DNA from: Haloimpatiens lingqiaonensis
Lineage (GTDB): Bacteria > Bacillota > Clostridia > Clostridiales > Clostridiaceae
Length of the DNA: 64,000 nt
Assembly: GCF_044502415.1 (NCBI RefSeq)
Contig: NZ_CP172402.1
Strand: one strand, 5' to 3'
Part shown: positions 40,968 to 50,394 of the stretch, piece after piece
How positions within the stretch are numbered: the stretch's first letter is position 1
Layout of the letters: each line of letters opens with the position of its first letter
Translations under genes and position numbers: made by a program
The notes under the pieces: model-generated
What the model was told of the DNA's origin: nothing
Database searches by the model: none
Seen by the model: the letters and a program-made list of their open reading frames with translations, nothing else

Positions 40968-42089
40968 CTATGAAAATTCTTTTTTAATAAGTTTATATAA
41001 ATCCAGAGTTTGCTTTGCTGTAGATTTCCAGCTTAAGCTTCTACTTTTATCATATCCCTTGAAAATCAAATCTTTTCTTAAATCTTCATTGTTCAAAAGT
41101 TCAACCATGGAGTCACATAGACAGCCTATATCTTCAGGATTTATCATGTATGCAGCTCTTCCTAAGATTTCAGGGATAGAAGTCCTATTTGAAGCTATAA
41201 CAGGAGTACCACAAGCCATAGCTTCTATAGGCGGAAGACCAAACCCCTCATATAAGGATGGGTATACAAATAATTTAGCTGCATTGTAGAATAGAGGAAG
41301 ATGCTCTATTGGAATAAATCCTGTGAATATTACTTTATTCTCTATGTGAAGGTCTATGGATTTTTGTTTATACATATCATAGGATTTCCCCTTCTTGCCT
41401 CCAATAATTAGTTTTAAATTATTATTACATTTTAATTTACTAAAAGCTTCTATAAGTCCGCTTATATTTTTTCTTGGGCTAAATCCGCCTATATAAAGAA
41501 TAAAATCCTCTTCTATTCCATAATTATTTTTTATGAATTCTTTACAATAAATTTTGTTTAAGGGCCTATATATATCTTCGCTGGCAAGATAAGTTACATG
41601 TATTTTTTCCTCAGGGTAATTTAAAGTTTCTACTATATCTTTTTTTGAATAATTAGAAACGGTTATTATTGCATCCGAGTAGTCTATAATTTCTTGAATT
41701 TTTTTTGAAAATATATCTAAATATTGATCGCTAACGGTACTAGGCATTTTACAGGGGATAATATCATGTAAGGTAACTACAAAAGGACAATTCTTTTGTT
41801 TAGGGAGTCCTATGCCGTTTTGAGGTATATGATATATAGATAAGTTATCATTAAATATTTCATTAGGGGTGTTAATATCATCCCAAAAATTATCTTTTTT
41901 GTTATCACATACGTTTTTTATGGAGAAGTTTTTACAAAAATTTATGTAGTTATTATCTTTTGGCATATACAACGTGTAATTATTATAGTTATCAACTGAA
42001 TTTAAGGACTTTATAAGCTCATAAGTATATGTGCCTATGCCTGTACCTCTATACCATTTTGCTGCTCTAGCATCTATGCCTATATTCAA
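40968..42089 (-). CDS. GT4-family glycosyltransferase of the spore-coat cluster (second copy)
   Basis: The 373-residue enzyme parallels the one at 36535: MNIGIDARAAKWYRGTGIG at the start, LYIGGFSPRKNI in the middle, and YPSLYEGFGLPPIEAMACG as the E-x7-E motif. I chose the TTG at 42089, which has AAGGAG eight bases upstream and gives the same N-terminus as the paralogue; a longer frame to 42140 would add 17 residues without a ribosome site. It is divergent from the third CotS-like gene, repeating the glycosyltransferase/CotS pairing seen at 36535-38812. This points to duplication of a two-gene module. The sugar is unknown. Confidence 0.85.
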   Translation of the reverse strand: MNIGIDARAAKWYRGTGIGTYTYELIKSLNSVDNYNNYTLYMPKDNNYINFCKNFSIKNVCDNKKDNFWDDINTPNEIFNDNLSIYHIPQNGIGLPKQKNCPFVVTLHDIIPCKMPSTVSDQYLDIFSKKIQEIIDYSDAIITVSNYSKKDIVETLNYPEEKIHVTYLASEDIYRPLNKIYCKEFIKNNYGIEEDFILYIGGFSPRKNISGLIEAFSKLKCNNNLKLIIGGKKGKSYDMYKQKSIDLHIENKVIFTGFIPIEHLPLFYNAAKLFVYPSLYEGFGLPPIEAMACGTPVIASNRTSIPEILGRAAYMINPEDIGCLCDSMVELLNNEDLRKDLIFKGYDKSRSLSWKSTAKQTLDLYKLIKKEFS

Positions 42090-42211
42090 AACAATCTCTC
42101 CTTGCAAATATACTATATTTAATTTTATTAGCATATGCACCCTATTTATGATAAAAATTGGAGTATAAAATAAAAAATTCTTTCATATAGATTTAATGGG
42201 GGTGATAAACA

Positions 42212-43219
42212 ATGATGAGAGAATTCGAAATCGAGAGACAGTTTGGTATTAAAATTCAAAGTATTAAACCCAATAAGGGAGTGTATTATTTAAAAACAGA
42301 TAAAGGAGATAGGTGTTTAAAGAAAATTAATTATGGTATACAGAAATTATATTTTGTTTATGGCGCTAAAGAGCATCTTTTAAAAAACGGATTTGCTAAT
42401 ATAGATAGGTATTGTTTAAATACAGAAGGGGAGCCTTATGCCTTAGTAAATGAGGATATATATACTCTTTCTCAGTGGATTCAGGGAAGGGAATGTGATT
42501 TTCATAATATAGATGAGGTGGCCAAGGCATCCACTAATTTGGCAAAGATGCATATGGCAAGTGAGGGATATGAGCCGCCGGAAAATAGTAAATTGAAAAC
42601 AGATCTAGGAAGATGGCCATATTTAATGGAAAAAAGGGTAAAAAGTTTTGATAGAATGCGAAGCATTGTTAGAAAGAAAAAAAGTAAAAAAGGTGATTTT
42701 GATTTAGCCTATATAAAGAACATGGAATTTTACAAAGAAATGGGTAGAAGAGCTATGAAGGTTTTAGAAGACTCAGATTATATCAATTTATGTGCTATAG
42801 CTGAGGAAAAAAGAACTTTCTGCCATCATGATTACACCTATCATAATATAATAATTGATGGAGAGGATAACTACAATATAATAGATTTTGATTATTGTAA
42901 AAGAGAATTAAGGACATATGACATTGCAAATTTTATAACTAAGGTTTTAAAGAGAAATGAATGGAACATAGATTATGCTAAAGAGATAATTGAGAGTTAT
43001 AATTCTGTTAATCCTTTAAGAGAAGAGGAATATAGAGTACTTTTTGCATTTTTATTGTTCCCTCAAAGATTTTGGAGACTTTGCAATAGATATTATTACA
43101 ATGAAATAAATTGGATACAAAATACTTTCACCACAAAAATGACAAAATTAGAAGGGGAAAAGGATAACTATGTGAAGTTCATAGAAGAATTTAAAAAGGA
43201 GTTTAACCAAAAGGAATAA
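42212..43219 (+). CDS. CotS-family spore coat kinase-like protein (third paralogue)
   Basis: A 335-residue CotS-like protein with FCHHDYTYHNIIID and NIIDFDYCKREL as catalytic and metal loops. It has a basic central insertion with many Lys and Arg (RSIVRKKKSKKGD). GGGGGTGAT precedes the ATG. It is monocistronic, divergent from the second glycosyltransferase, and is followed by a palindromic repeat and yabG. As in the other two copies, phosphotransfer is possible from the residues but has not been shown for CotS in general. Confidence 0.87.
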   Translation: MMREFEIERQFGIKIQSIKPNKGVYYLKTDKGDRCLKKINYGIQKLYFVYGAKEHLLKNGFANIDRYCLNTEGEPYALVNEDIYTLSQWIQGRECDFHNIDEVAKASTNLAKMHMASEGYEPPENSKLKTDLGRWPYLMEKRVKSFDRMRSIVRKKKSKKGDFDLAYIKNMEFYKEMGRRAMKVLEDSDYINLCAIAEEKRTFCHHDYTYHNIIIDGEDNYNIIDFDYCKRELRTYDIANFITKVLKRNEWNIDYAKEIIESYNSVNPLREEEYRVLFAFLLFPQRFWRLCNRYYYNEINWIQNTFTTKMTKLEGEKDNYVKFIEEFKKEFNQKE

Positions 43220-43245
43220 TTTTATAGTTTACTAATAAAACTTAA

Positions 43246-43398
43246 GGAAGCTATTGCGCTAAGAAGCTTATATGGGGCTGTTGCACTAGGAATAAATACT
43301 GCCATATATTTTGCTAGATTTAAAGTTCTAGGACAATATATGGTATGTAAATTCTTTAATGCAACAGCGTAAGTATTTATTCTTAGAGCAATAGCCTT
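43246..43398. repeat. Palindromic repeat, copy B (nested)
   Basis: The outer arms GCTATTGCGCTAAGAA and TTCTTAGAGCAATAGC enclose a second, inner palindrome starting GGCTGTTGCACTAGGAAT and ending in ATTCTTTAATGCAACAGC. The sequence family is the same as at 27235 and 56378. It fills most of the gap before yabG. Confidence 0.7.
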
Positions 43399-43492
43399 TT
43401 GTTTTTCATTTTGAATTAAAAATCAATTCTTTCACCAAAACATGCTCTGCTGCATATATATATAGAGTAGCCATATATTTAGGAGGTTATAT

Positions 43493-44365
43493 ATGGACAT
43501 TGGAGATGTAGTAGTAAGAAAATCCTATGATAAGGATGTAACTTTTAAAATAATTGATATAAGAGAGGAAAAGGGTAAAAAAATTTATATATTGAAGGGC
43601 ATTAATATTAGAATTATTGCAGATTCTCCAGAAGAAGATTTAGAAAGGGTTCAGTCAGAAGAGGCAGGTAAAAAAGATGAAATTTTCAATAGAAAGGTTA
43701 AGGAATCCATAAAGCATATATTGAATTCTAGGTCAGAAGCGGTGGAAGTGATGAGTGGCCTAACACTTAAAAATAAGGAAACTAAAAATAAGGAGCTTTA
43801 CTTTGGAAGGCCGGGTAAAGTTCTACATGTAGATGGGGATTCTCAATATTTAGAGATATGTATGAAAACTTATAAGAGGATAGGTATAGATGTGGTGGGA
43901 AAGGTTATACCGGAGAAAGACCAACCTTTAAAAATAGTAGATTTAGTTAAAGAATCTAAACCAGATATAGTCGTTATAACAGGTCATGATGGGATGTTAA
44001 AGGACGCTAGAGATTATATGGATTTAAATAACTATAAGAATTCTAAGTATTTCGTTGAAAGTGTAAATGAGCTTAGAAATTATGAAAGAGCATATGATGA
44101 GCTTGTAATATTTGCAGGAGCTTGTCAGTCTTGTTATGAAGCTATATTAGGTGCAGGTGCTAATTTTGCTAGTTCCCCCAGTAGAGTTTTGATTCACTGT
44201 TTAGATCCGGTTTTTGTATGTGAGAAAGTTTCATACACTAATATAGAAAAAATAGTTTCCATAGAAGAAGTAATCGAAAATACCATAACAGGCACAAAAG
44301 GAATAGGAGGATTTCAAACTAGGGGGAAGTACAGAGAAGGGTTTCCTAAGTCACCATATGTGTAA
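43493..44365 (+). CDS. yabG: Sporulation-specific protease YabG
   Basis: The 290-residue protein matches YabG over its whole length: MDIGDVVVRKSYDKDVTFKI at the start, PGKVLHVDGDSQYLEIC and DIVVITGHDGML in the middle, and FAGACQSCYEAILGAGANFASSP near the end. YabG is a cysteine-type protease made in the mother cell under sigmaK in Bacillus, and it trims coat proteins such as SafA; in C. difficile it processes spore proteins including CspBA and SleC. The AGGAGG site is well placed. A possible late-sporulation -10 (GCATATATATA) lies about 40 bases upstream, but I cannot prove it. It is near the SipL-like gene, an arrangement also known in C. difficile. Confidence 0.93.
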   Translation: MDIGDVVVRKSYDKDVTFKIIDIREEKGKKIYILKGINIRIIADSPEEDLERVQSEEAGKKDEIFNRKVKESIKHILNSRSEAVEVMSGLTLKNKETKNKELYFGRPGKVLHVDGDSQYLEICMKTYKRIGIDVVGKVIPEKDQPLKIVDLVKESKPDIVVITGHDGMLKDARDYMDLNNYKNSKYFVESVNELRNYERAYDELVIFAGACQSCYEAILGAGANFASSPSRVLIHCLDPVFVCEKVSYTNIEKIVSIEEVIENTITGTKGIGGFQTRGKYREGFPKSPYV

Positions 44366-44652
44366 ATAGAAAAGTACTATTTATAAGCTTAATATTCACA
44401 CATGAATTGTGGGATTTAAAGTAGAAGAATGAGGGTTTAGAATTTAAAATTTAAAATTTAAAATTAAGGGTAAACATGAAAAAAGGTTAGTTTAATATGG
44501 ATTAATGAAAAGTAATGGTTAATAGGGAATAGAAAATATATATTTGGTAAATAATAAAAAGGTAGTATGTAAAAGATAACAACATTCATATATAAACAGT
44601 ATTATAATGAATGTTAATGGAAGAGAAATAAAAAATTAATAAAAAATTAATA
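44366..44652. other. AT-rich gap between yabG and veg promoters
   Basis: No gene is seen. It holds a short TTTAAAA-based tandem repeat (AATTTAAAA units near 44440-44465) and otherwise low-complexity sequence. Confidence 0.5.
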
Positions 44653-44721
44653 TTGACAAGTCTTTAACATTGATGATAAAATTATAAGTTATTTGACAAA
44701 AGACTAAAAGTATACTATAAT
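44653..44721 (+). promoter_or_regulatory. Tandem sigmaA promoters of veg
   Basis: Promoter 1 has TTGACA (44653-44658), 18 bases, TAAAAT (44677-44682). Promoter 2 has TTGACA (44693-44698), 17 bases, TATAAT (44716-44721), an ideal match. Strong promoters are typical for veg in Bacillus. Confidence 0.85.
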
Positions 44722-44747
44722 TTATAGTAGAGAAAGAGGGTGTTGAT

Positions 44748-44984
44748 ATGCAGGGGAGAAATGTATTAGCTTCTATCAAGAATGAAATTGATAAGCATAT
44801 AGGAGAAAAAGTGACACTAAAGGCTAACGGTGGAAGAAAAAAAGTGTTCATAAAAAATGGAATCATAGAAGAAACATATCCTAGTATATTCATCGTTAGA
44901 TTAGAAAATGACACCCAAAGGAGAGTATCATATAGTTATTCAGATGTTTTGACAAAGACAGTACAATTAAATTTTGTGGGGTAA
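44748..44984 (+). CDS. veg: Veg family protein
   Basis: A 78-residue protein with the Veg signature: IKNEIDKHIGEKVTLKANGGRKK, then GIIEETYPSIFIV and the RRVSYSYSDVLTKTV tail. Veg is an abundant small protein of vegetative cells that in B. subtilis influences biofilm gene expression and spore outgrowth; the mechanism is not settled. An SH3-like barrel is expected. Two consensus promoters and a GAGG-type site precede it and a hairpin terminator follows, so it is a highly expressed single gene. In Bacillus it also lies close to yabG and ispE, supporting the call. Confidence 0.93.
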   Translation: MQGRNVLASIKNEIDKHIGEKVTLKANGGRKKVFIKNGIIEETYPSIFIVRLENDTQRRVSYSYSDVLTKTVQLNFVG

Positions 44985-44995
44985 TATATTTTTAT

Positions 44996-45027
44996 AAAAA
45001 GTACTTTTAGTACTTTTTATTTTTTTG
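44996..45027 (+). terminator. Terminator after veg
   Basis: AAAAAGTAC pairs with GTACTTTTT, followed by a T-run. The next 250 bases hold another small hairpin (AAAGATGG/CCATCTTT near 45050) and no gene. Confidence 0.75.
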
Positions 45028-45280
45028 GAAAATAAAAAGAGAAAGATGGAGGGTGCCATCTTTCAACTATGGTATAAAAGGGTATTGAGAATTTATGAGA
45101 GGTTATATGGTCAACAACCATTTAATATAATACGTCAAAAAAACCTGTTTGTCAACAAAAAAATATTATATTAAATATTAAATTGTCAGTAATAATTTAA
45201 AAAAAATTACGATAGTTATCATACTTTACTTCTTTTTTTTATATAAATTAATAGTAGGTACTTAAGGGAGGTAAAGGATA

Positions 45281-46837
45281 ATGGAACTTATAAGAGAAAA
45301 CATAGAATACGAACAGCTTTTAGGTGAAAATGCTGTGGACACAGTGTTAAGACAAGAATTTATAATACCAGATACTCATCCTGATGTGGAAGAAATACTT
45401 ATGGTAGAAGCTAATCCTTTAGTAATCAGTAAAGAAATTATGCAAAATAAAATTTATATTGAGGGTCAAATAGAGTATAATGTAATGTATTTGGCAAAAG
45501 GTGAAAGGGGAAATGAAGCTTTTAATGTAAGGTATGTGGGCAATTTTTCCAACGCCCTTGAATTGCAAGGTGCTGAAAGGGATATGGCATGTGACGTGGA
45601 AAGTTATGTGGAACATATGGAATGTTCTATAGCTAATGAAAGAAAGATAGCCATAGAAGGAATAATTCAACTGAAAGCAGCGGTTTACAAAAATTATAGT
45701 TTTAATATAGTAAAGGATGTAAGTGGAGATGAAAAAGTTCAGCTTCTAAAAAATCCAGCATCCATAGATAAAATAGTTTCTTTTATACCTTGTGAAATTA
45801 TAGGAAAATCTCGTATGCAAATCCCTATGGAAGATCCTGAGATAAGCGATATTATTAAATGTGATGTAAATATTCATAAGGAAGAAGTAAAACTTTATGA
45901 TGGCAAAATTAAGGTAGAAGCTATGGCCCGCATAGAAGTGCTATATAAGAGCAAGGATAGCAGAGAAATAAATTATATAGAAGATGATATTTTCCTAAGT
46001 AAGGAAGAAGAAAATGAAAGTATAAGAATTGATATGCAAGACTATACAGATTACAAAGTAGATGCTATGAATGTAGAAGTTAAAGAAGATGATTTAGGAG
46101 AAAAAAGAGTTATCAATGTGGAAATTTTGGTAAAGACAGATACAAAGTTAATGTATAAAGAAGAAATAGATATGATAGAAGATGCTTATTCACCAGAATT
46201 GATACTTGGTATTGAAAGAAAAAATTATTTACTAAATGTAGTACATGGTCAAACTTGGTGTGGAACTGTAGTGAAAGGCGATATAACAGTAGAGGAAGAG
46301 GTTCCAAAGCCAAACAAAATTATAATGAGTTCTGGAGATGTATGTATAACCGAGAAGAAGCTAGTAGAAGATAAGGTAATAGTAGAGGGAGTAGTTGATG
46401 CCAAGGTACTTTATAAATCTGATGAGGAAAATAAGTATATATACAGTATGCAGGATTCAATACCATTTACATGTACTGCTGAAGTGCCAGGAACTAAGAT
46501 AGATATGAATTGTATAGCTAAGGCTAAATTAGAAAGCATAGAGGCTAATGTGGAACCAGGTAATATAGCTATTAAAGCATTAGTAAATGTATACGTCAGA
46601 GTTAACTACGTTACTAATAAAGACTTTATAGTGGATATGCAAGTTGAAGAAGAAGGACTTCCACAAAAGAAGGCTAGTATTACTATTTATGTGGTACAAA
46701 ATGGGGATACTTTGTGGAAGATAGCTAAGAATTACAACTGCAGAATGGAAGATTTGGCTACTATAAATAGTATAGATGATGTGAATATGATAAAAGTTGG
46801 AGATAAATTGATAATACCAGGAAGAGCGGTGATTTAG
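45281..46837 (+). CDS. sipL: SPOCS/DUF3794 and LysM-domain spore protein (SipL-like)
   Basis: A 518-residue protein with repeated SPOCS (DUF3794) domains: VLRQEFIIPDTHPDVEEIL (near 24-45), then IIGKSRMQIPMEDPEISDII (near 180) and a third unit around 300-450. A LysM domain closes it: YVVQNGDTLWKIAKNYNC with IKVGDKLIIPG. This is the architecture of C. difficile SipL, which binds SpoIVA through LysM and is needed for coat assembly around the forespore. The order yabG-veg-sipL-ispE agrees with that identification. A GGGAGG site precedes the ATG. A possible sigmaE -10 (CATACTTT) occurs about 60 bases upstream, unproven. Confidence 0.88.
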   Translation: MELIRENIEYEQLLGENAVDTVLRQEFIIPDTHPDVEEILMVEANPLVISKEIMQNKIYIEGQIEYNVMYLAKGERGNEAFNVRYVGNFSNALELQGAERDMACDVESYVEHMECSIANERKIAIEGIIQLKAAVYKNYSFNIVKDVSGDEKVQLLKNPASIDKIVSFIPCEIIGKSRMQIPMEDPEISDIIKCDVNIHKEEVKLYDGKIKVEAMARIEVLYKSKDSREINYIEDDIFLSKEEENESIRIDMQDYTDYKVDAMNVEVKEDDLGEKRVINVEILVKTDTKLMYKEEIDMIEDAYSPELILGIERKNYLLNVVHGQTWCGTVVKGDITVEEEVPKPNKIIMSSGDVCITEKKLVEDKVIVEGVVDAKVLYKSDEENKYIYSMQDSIPFTCTAEVPGTKIDMNCIAKAKLESIEANVEPGNIAIKALVNVYVRVNYVTNKDFIVDMQVEEEGLPQKKASITIYVVQNGDTLWKIAKNYNCRMEDLATINSIDDVNMIKVGDKLIIPGRAVI

Positions 46838-47052
46838 TGTGCTAGAGCCTGAAGGCAGGGGGCCAGAGCCTGAAGGCAGGGTGCTAGGGTGTCAGAGGGC
46901 TAGAGGGCTAGAGCTAAAGGCAGGGGGCTAGGGTGTCAGAGGGCTAGAGGGCCAGAGCCAAAGGCAGGGTGCTGGTGTGTCAGAGGGCTAGAGGGCCAGA
47001 GCTAAAGGCAGGGTGCTAGGGTGCTAGCGTTGCAGTGGGGTAGAGTGCAAGA
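46838..47052. repeat. GC-rich 44-bp minisatellite
   Basis: The block GTGTCAGAGGGCTAGAGGG recurs at 46889, 46933 and 46977, exactly 44 bases apart, with degenerate partial units on both sides (AGCCTGAAGGCAGGG). It is strikingly richer in G and C than the rest of the window. It begins directly at the sipL stop. No frame or CRISPR-like spacer pattern is present. Confidence 0.85.
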
Positions 47053-47249
47053 GATAATGTGGAATTTTCCACTTAAAAACTAGGGTTTTTTCTATTTAGT
47101 TAAAGAAAGAGCTCTGGTTTTTTTCTTTTGTAGCTGGAAATAGTGCATAGTGCGTGTGAGTGGCAGTGATTTGAATTATGAATTATAGGTTGGTTAAATC
47201 TATGGACAATAAGTTATTATTTTGTGCTATAATTTAATCCGTAAAGTGT

Positions 47250-47584
47250 TTATTCAAAATTTAAAATGTAAAATTGAAATTTGTAGAGTAGGTAAGAAGT
47301 AAGAGTGAAAAGGTAATAACTAAGGTAATAAGTAAGAGCTCTTGAAAAAATTCAGCAAGCTGAATTTTCAACACAACTATTACTTATTACCTGTTACTTA
47401 CAAATTAATTCTAAAAAACTCCTTGAGTTTTATCCTTAACTCTTAACTCTTAACTCTTAACTCTTACTTCTTAACTATTACTTCTTAACTCTTACTTATC
47501 TGCAAATTTCAAATTATAGTTAATTTCTAAAAGAGCTTTAATTGTAATTTTACATTTTTATTGTATAACTGCGAAAGTTGAGTT
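47250..47584. repeat. Imperfect long inverted repeat with heptamers
   Basis: The right edge TGCGAAAGTTGAGTT (47570-47584) is the terminal sequence of the family at 56571. Left-hand AAGTAAG-type units are mirrored by CTTACTT and TTAACTC units on the right, and AAAATTCAG/CTGAATTTT pair at the centre near 47350-47370. The rest of the gap 47053-47250 holds a T-rich stretch and no gene. Confidence 0.65.
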
Positions 47585-47631
47585 AGTTAAATTATATTTA
47601 AATTTTATGATAAAGATTCGGAGGGCAAAAA

Positions 47632-48474
47632 ATGTTAATGAAGGCTTATGCCAAAATAAATATTTCATTAGATGTAGTTGGCAAAAGAGAAGATGGGTAT
47701 CATTTACTTAAAATGATAATGCAAAATATAGATTTGTATGACGTTGTAAAAGTGGAAAAAAGAAAAGAAGGAATAACTATAGGTTGTGATAAGGCATATG
47801 TACCTTTAGATGAAAGAAATATAGCATATAAAGCAGCTAGATTATTTTTAGATATATATAATATAGATGGGGGCGTGGAAATTTATATTAACAAGAATAT
47901 ACCTGTTGCTGCAGGATTAGCAGGGGGAAGTACTGATGCAGCAGCTGTTTTAAAGTGTATGAGGGATATATATGAAGTAGATGCTTCTGATGAAGAGTTA
48001 ATGGCCTTAGGATTGAAAATAGGTGCTGATGTGCCTTATTGCATATTGGGAGGAACTGCTCTTTGTGAAGGAATAGGTGAGGTGATAGCTCCATTAAAAT
48101 CTTTTAAAGATAAAATATTAGTGCTTGTAAAACCTAACTTTGGAGTATCCACAAAAGAAGTGTATAAAGCTTTGAATATAGAAAAGATTTACAAACACCC
48201 AGAGACAGAAAAGTTAATTGCATATATGGAAGTAAATGATTTAGTTTCGGTAAGTAGAAATATGAAAAATGTACTTGAAAATGTAACCATAAGGAATAAC
48301 ACAGTTATAAAGAAAATAAAAACTAAAATGATAAATTTAAATGCATTAGGCAGTTTAATGAGTGGAAGTGGACCAAGTGTATTTGGATTTTTTGATGATA
48401 TGCTTACAGCACAGAGGTGCTATGAAGAACTAAAAAAAGACTATAATGAGGTTTTTATAACTAGAACCATATAA
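47632..48474 (+). CDS. ispE: 4-diphosphocytidyl-2-C-methyl-D-erythritol kinase
   Basis: A 280-residue GHMP kinase that phosphorylates CDP-methylerythritol in the MEP route to isoprenoids. The start MKAYAKINISLDVVGKREDGYH is the family signature, with the Lys and Asp near the active site; VAAGLAGGSTDAAAVL is the ATP-binding loop and SGSGPSVFGFF the third GHMP motif. Length is normal. The frame begins MLMKAY; either Met may be used, with GGAGG upstream of the first. The position downstream of veg and sipL is the usual clostridial arrangement. It ends at a UUCG-loop terminator. Confidence 0.95.
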   Translation: MLMKAYAKINISLDVVGKREDGYHLLKMIMQNIDLYDVVKVEKRKEGITIGCDKAYVPLDERNIAYKAARLFLDIYNIDGGVEIYINKNIPVAAGLAGGSTDAAAVLKCMRDIYEVDASDEELMALGLKIGADVPYCILGGTALCEGIGEVIAPLKSFKDKILVLVKPNFGVSTKEVYKALNIEKIYKHPETEKLIAYMEVNDLVSVSRNMKNVLENVTIRNNTVIKKIKTKMINLNALGSLMSGSGPSVFGFFDDMLTAQRCYEELKKDYNEVFITRTI

Positions 48475-48516
48475 ATTAATACTTCAAATTCTTAGTCTCA
48501 AGAATTTGTTTTTAAG

Positions 48517-48554
48517 GAACATTTTCAGCTTCGGCTGGAGGTGTTCTTTTTTTT
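48517..48554 (+). terminator. UUCG-loop terminator after ispE
   Basis: GAACAT...TCAGC-TTCG-GCTGG...GTGTTC followed by eight T residues. The TTCG tetraloop gives high stability. Confidence 0.9.
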
Positions 48555-48670
48555 AGCTGAATTATTTTCTGAAGTAACAGGTATATTTTAGTTTAAATGT
48601 GAAAAGATAAAATATGTGCTTAATTATTAATTGGTTTAAAAGTGAACAAATGGAATATGGTGGTGATATT

Positions 48671-48877
48671 ATGAAAAAGCTGCTTATAATTTTAGATTTG
48701 TTTAATATTTATTTTTTGACTCTTATTTTAATACAAGGAAGCGTACTGGTATTTTATGATTATAATTCATTTAAAGCCATTAATAAGTTTTCTTTAGCTA
48801 AGAAAAGCAGATACTTGGGATTTACAATGATGCTTATTGCAATTTTGTTATTTATAGTTAGAAAAATCTTACTTTAG
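48671..48877 (+). CDS. Small two-helix membrane protein
   Basis: A 68-residue protein with two hydrophobic helices: LLIILDLFNIYFLTLILIQG at 4-23 and LGFTMMLIAILLFIVRKILL at the C-terminus, joined by a polar SFKAINKFSLAKKS loop. The ATG at 48671 has GGTGGTGA upstream; a longer frame from 48614 lacks a ribosome site. It lies 7 bases ahead of the germinant-receptor operon and is probably read with it, so it might be a small accessory subunit such as GerD- or GerX-like proteins, but no family match is recognised. Confidence 0.55.
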   Translation: MKKLLIILDLFNIYFLTLILIQGSVLVFYDYNSFKAINKFSLAKKSRYLGFTMMLIAILLFIVRKILL

Positions 48878-48884
48878 GAAAAGT

Positions 48885-50363
48885 ATGGGAGTGAGAAGCT
48901 TGAAGGAAGAAATTAAAGACAAAATATCTACAAATTCCAAGGATAATATTGCATATATAAAAGAATTATTAAAGGATAATTCAGATATAGTCTATAGGGA
49001 ATTTTTAATTTGCAAAAATTTAAAAGGTGCATTGGTCTATGTAGATGGAATGGCTGACAAATTATTATTGAATGATTATGTATTAGAAAGTCTTATGTTA
49101 GAGGAGAATGAAATAGTAAATGCTCAAGAGATAAAGGATAAAATATTATCAGTTTCTGATTTGAGAGAGGTGGATAAATTAAGCAAAGGGATAGATGCTT
49201 TTTTATCTGGAGATACCATTTTGTTCATAGATAGTTTAGATAAGGCATATGTATTGGCCACTAGATTTTGGCCAGCTAGGGGGGTTGCTGAGCCTTCGGG
49301 GGAAACAGTAGTTAGGGGATCAAGAGAAGGATTTACAGAAACTATTAGGTTTAATACTGCTTTAGTCAGAAGGAGGATACGTGATACTAGATTTAAAATA
49401 AAGGCAGTTACTTTAGGGGTTAGATCTAAAACAGATACTGCAATTATGTACATAGATGACATAGTTAGAGATGGACTTGTGGAGGAAGTTGAAAACAGAA
49501 TAAGTAAGATCAATATAGATGCAGTATTGGATAGTGGCTATGTGGAACAGCTTATAGAGGATAATAAAAAATCTATATTTCCACAGATACAAAGTACTGA
49601 AAGGCCTGATGTGGTGGCAGCAGCTTTGTATGAAGGGAGAGTAGCTATAATGGTGGATAATTCACCGTTTGCATTAATAGTGCCAACTACTTTGCCTAAT
49701 TTATTTCAATCCCCTGATGATTATTATCAGAGGTGGATAAGTTCCACATTAGTTAGAATAATAAGAATAATGGGTATTGTATTATCAATTATTATGCCGG
49801 CTTTATATGTGGCAGTGACATCCTTTCATACAGACATTATACCTACAAAGCTGGCATATTCCATAGCGGCTACCAGAGAGGGAGTACCTTTTCCAGCATT
49901 TATTGAAGCTATAATAATGGAAATAAGCTTAGCTTTTTTAATGGAATCTATAGTGAGACTACCTAAACCCATAGGTGCAACTATAGGTATCGTAGGGGGC
50001 CTTATTATAGGTCAGGCAGCAGTAAGTGCGGGTATAGTAAGCCCTATAATGATAATAATAGTAGCTGTTACTGCAATTACAAGCTTTATGACACCAAATT
50101 ATGAGGTGTCCTCTGCCTTTAGAATAGTTAGATTTTTACTTATAATAGCAGCAGCTATTATAGGATTGTATGGTATAGTTTTAGGATTAGTAATATTACT
50201 AGTGCACTTAGTAAAATTAAAAAGTTTTGGCATAGCTTATTTATCTCCAGCAGTAAATTTTAACACCAGAGATTTTAAAGATTTTATATTAAAATTTCCT
50301 ATAGATAAAATGAAAAAAAGACCTAGATACATGAGAACTAAAGATAAAATTAGACAAAAGTAG
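48885..50363 (+). CDS. Germinant receptor A subunit (GerA/SpoVAF family)
   Basis: A 492-residue GerA-type protein. The N-terminal soluble part (about 1-240) has the family block ESLMLEENEI and GDTILFIDSLDKAYVL; VRGSREGFTETIRFNTALVRRRI is the most conserved segment. Four to five membrane helices follow (about 280-450), including TSFHTDIIPTKLAYSIAATREGVPFPAFIEA split over two helices. It sits in the spore inner membrane and works with the B and C subunits in sensing germinants. The ATG at 48885 has AGGAAAA upstream; TTG at 48900 with GGGAG is an alternative. The A-B-C order that follows identifies a complete receptor operon. Confidence 0.92.
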   Translation: MGVRSLKEEIKDKISTNSKDNIAYIKELLKDNSDIVYREFLICKNLKGALVYVDGMADKLLLNDYVLESLMLEENEIVNAQEIKDKILSVSDLREVDKLSKGIDAFLSGDTILFIDSLDKAYVLATRFWPARGVAEPSGETVVRGSREGFTETIRFNTALVRRRIRDTRFKIKAVTLGVRSKTDTAIMYIDDIVRDGLVEEVENRISKINIDAVLDSGYVEQLIEDNKKSIFPQIQSTERPDVVAAALYEGRVAIMVDNSPFALIVPTTLPNLFQSPDDYYQRWISSTLVRIIRIMGIVLSIIMPALYVAVTSFHTDIIPTKLAYSIAATREGVPFPAFIEAIIMEISLAFLMESIVRLPKPIGATIGIVGGLIIGQAAVSAGIVSPIMIIIVAVTAITSFMTPNYEVSSAFRIVRFLLIIAAAIIGLYGIVLGLVILLVHLVKLKSFGIAYLSPAVNFNTRDFKDFILKFPIDKMKKRPRYMRTKDKIRQK

Positions 50364-50394
50364 AAGGAAGGAGTTGAGCCCTACTGGGAGCATT

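Noticed and set aside
46838..47052. Minisatellite considered as a CRISPR or coding repeat
   Set aside because: No spacers, and no frame stays open through the whole block with a ribosome site.
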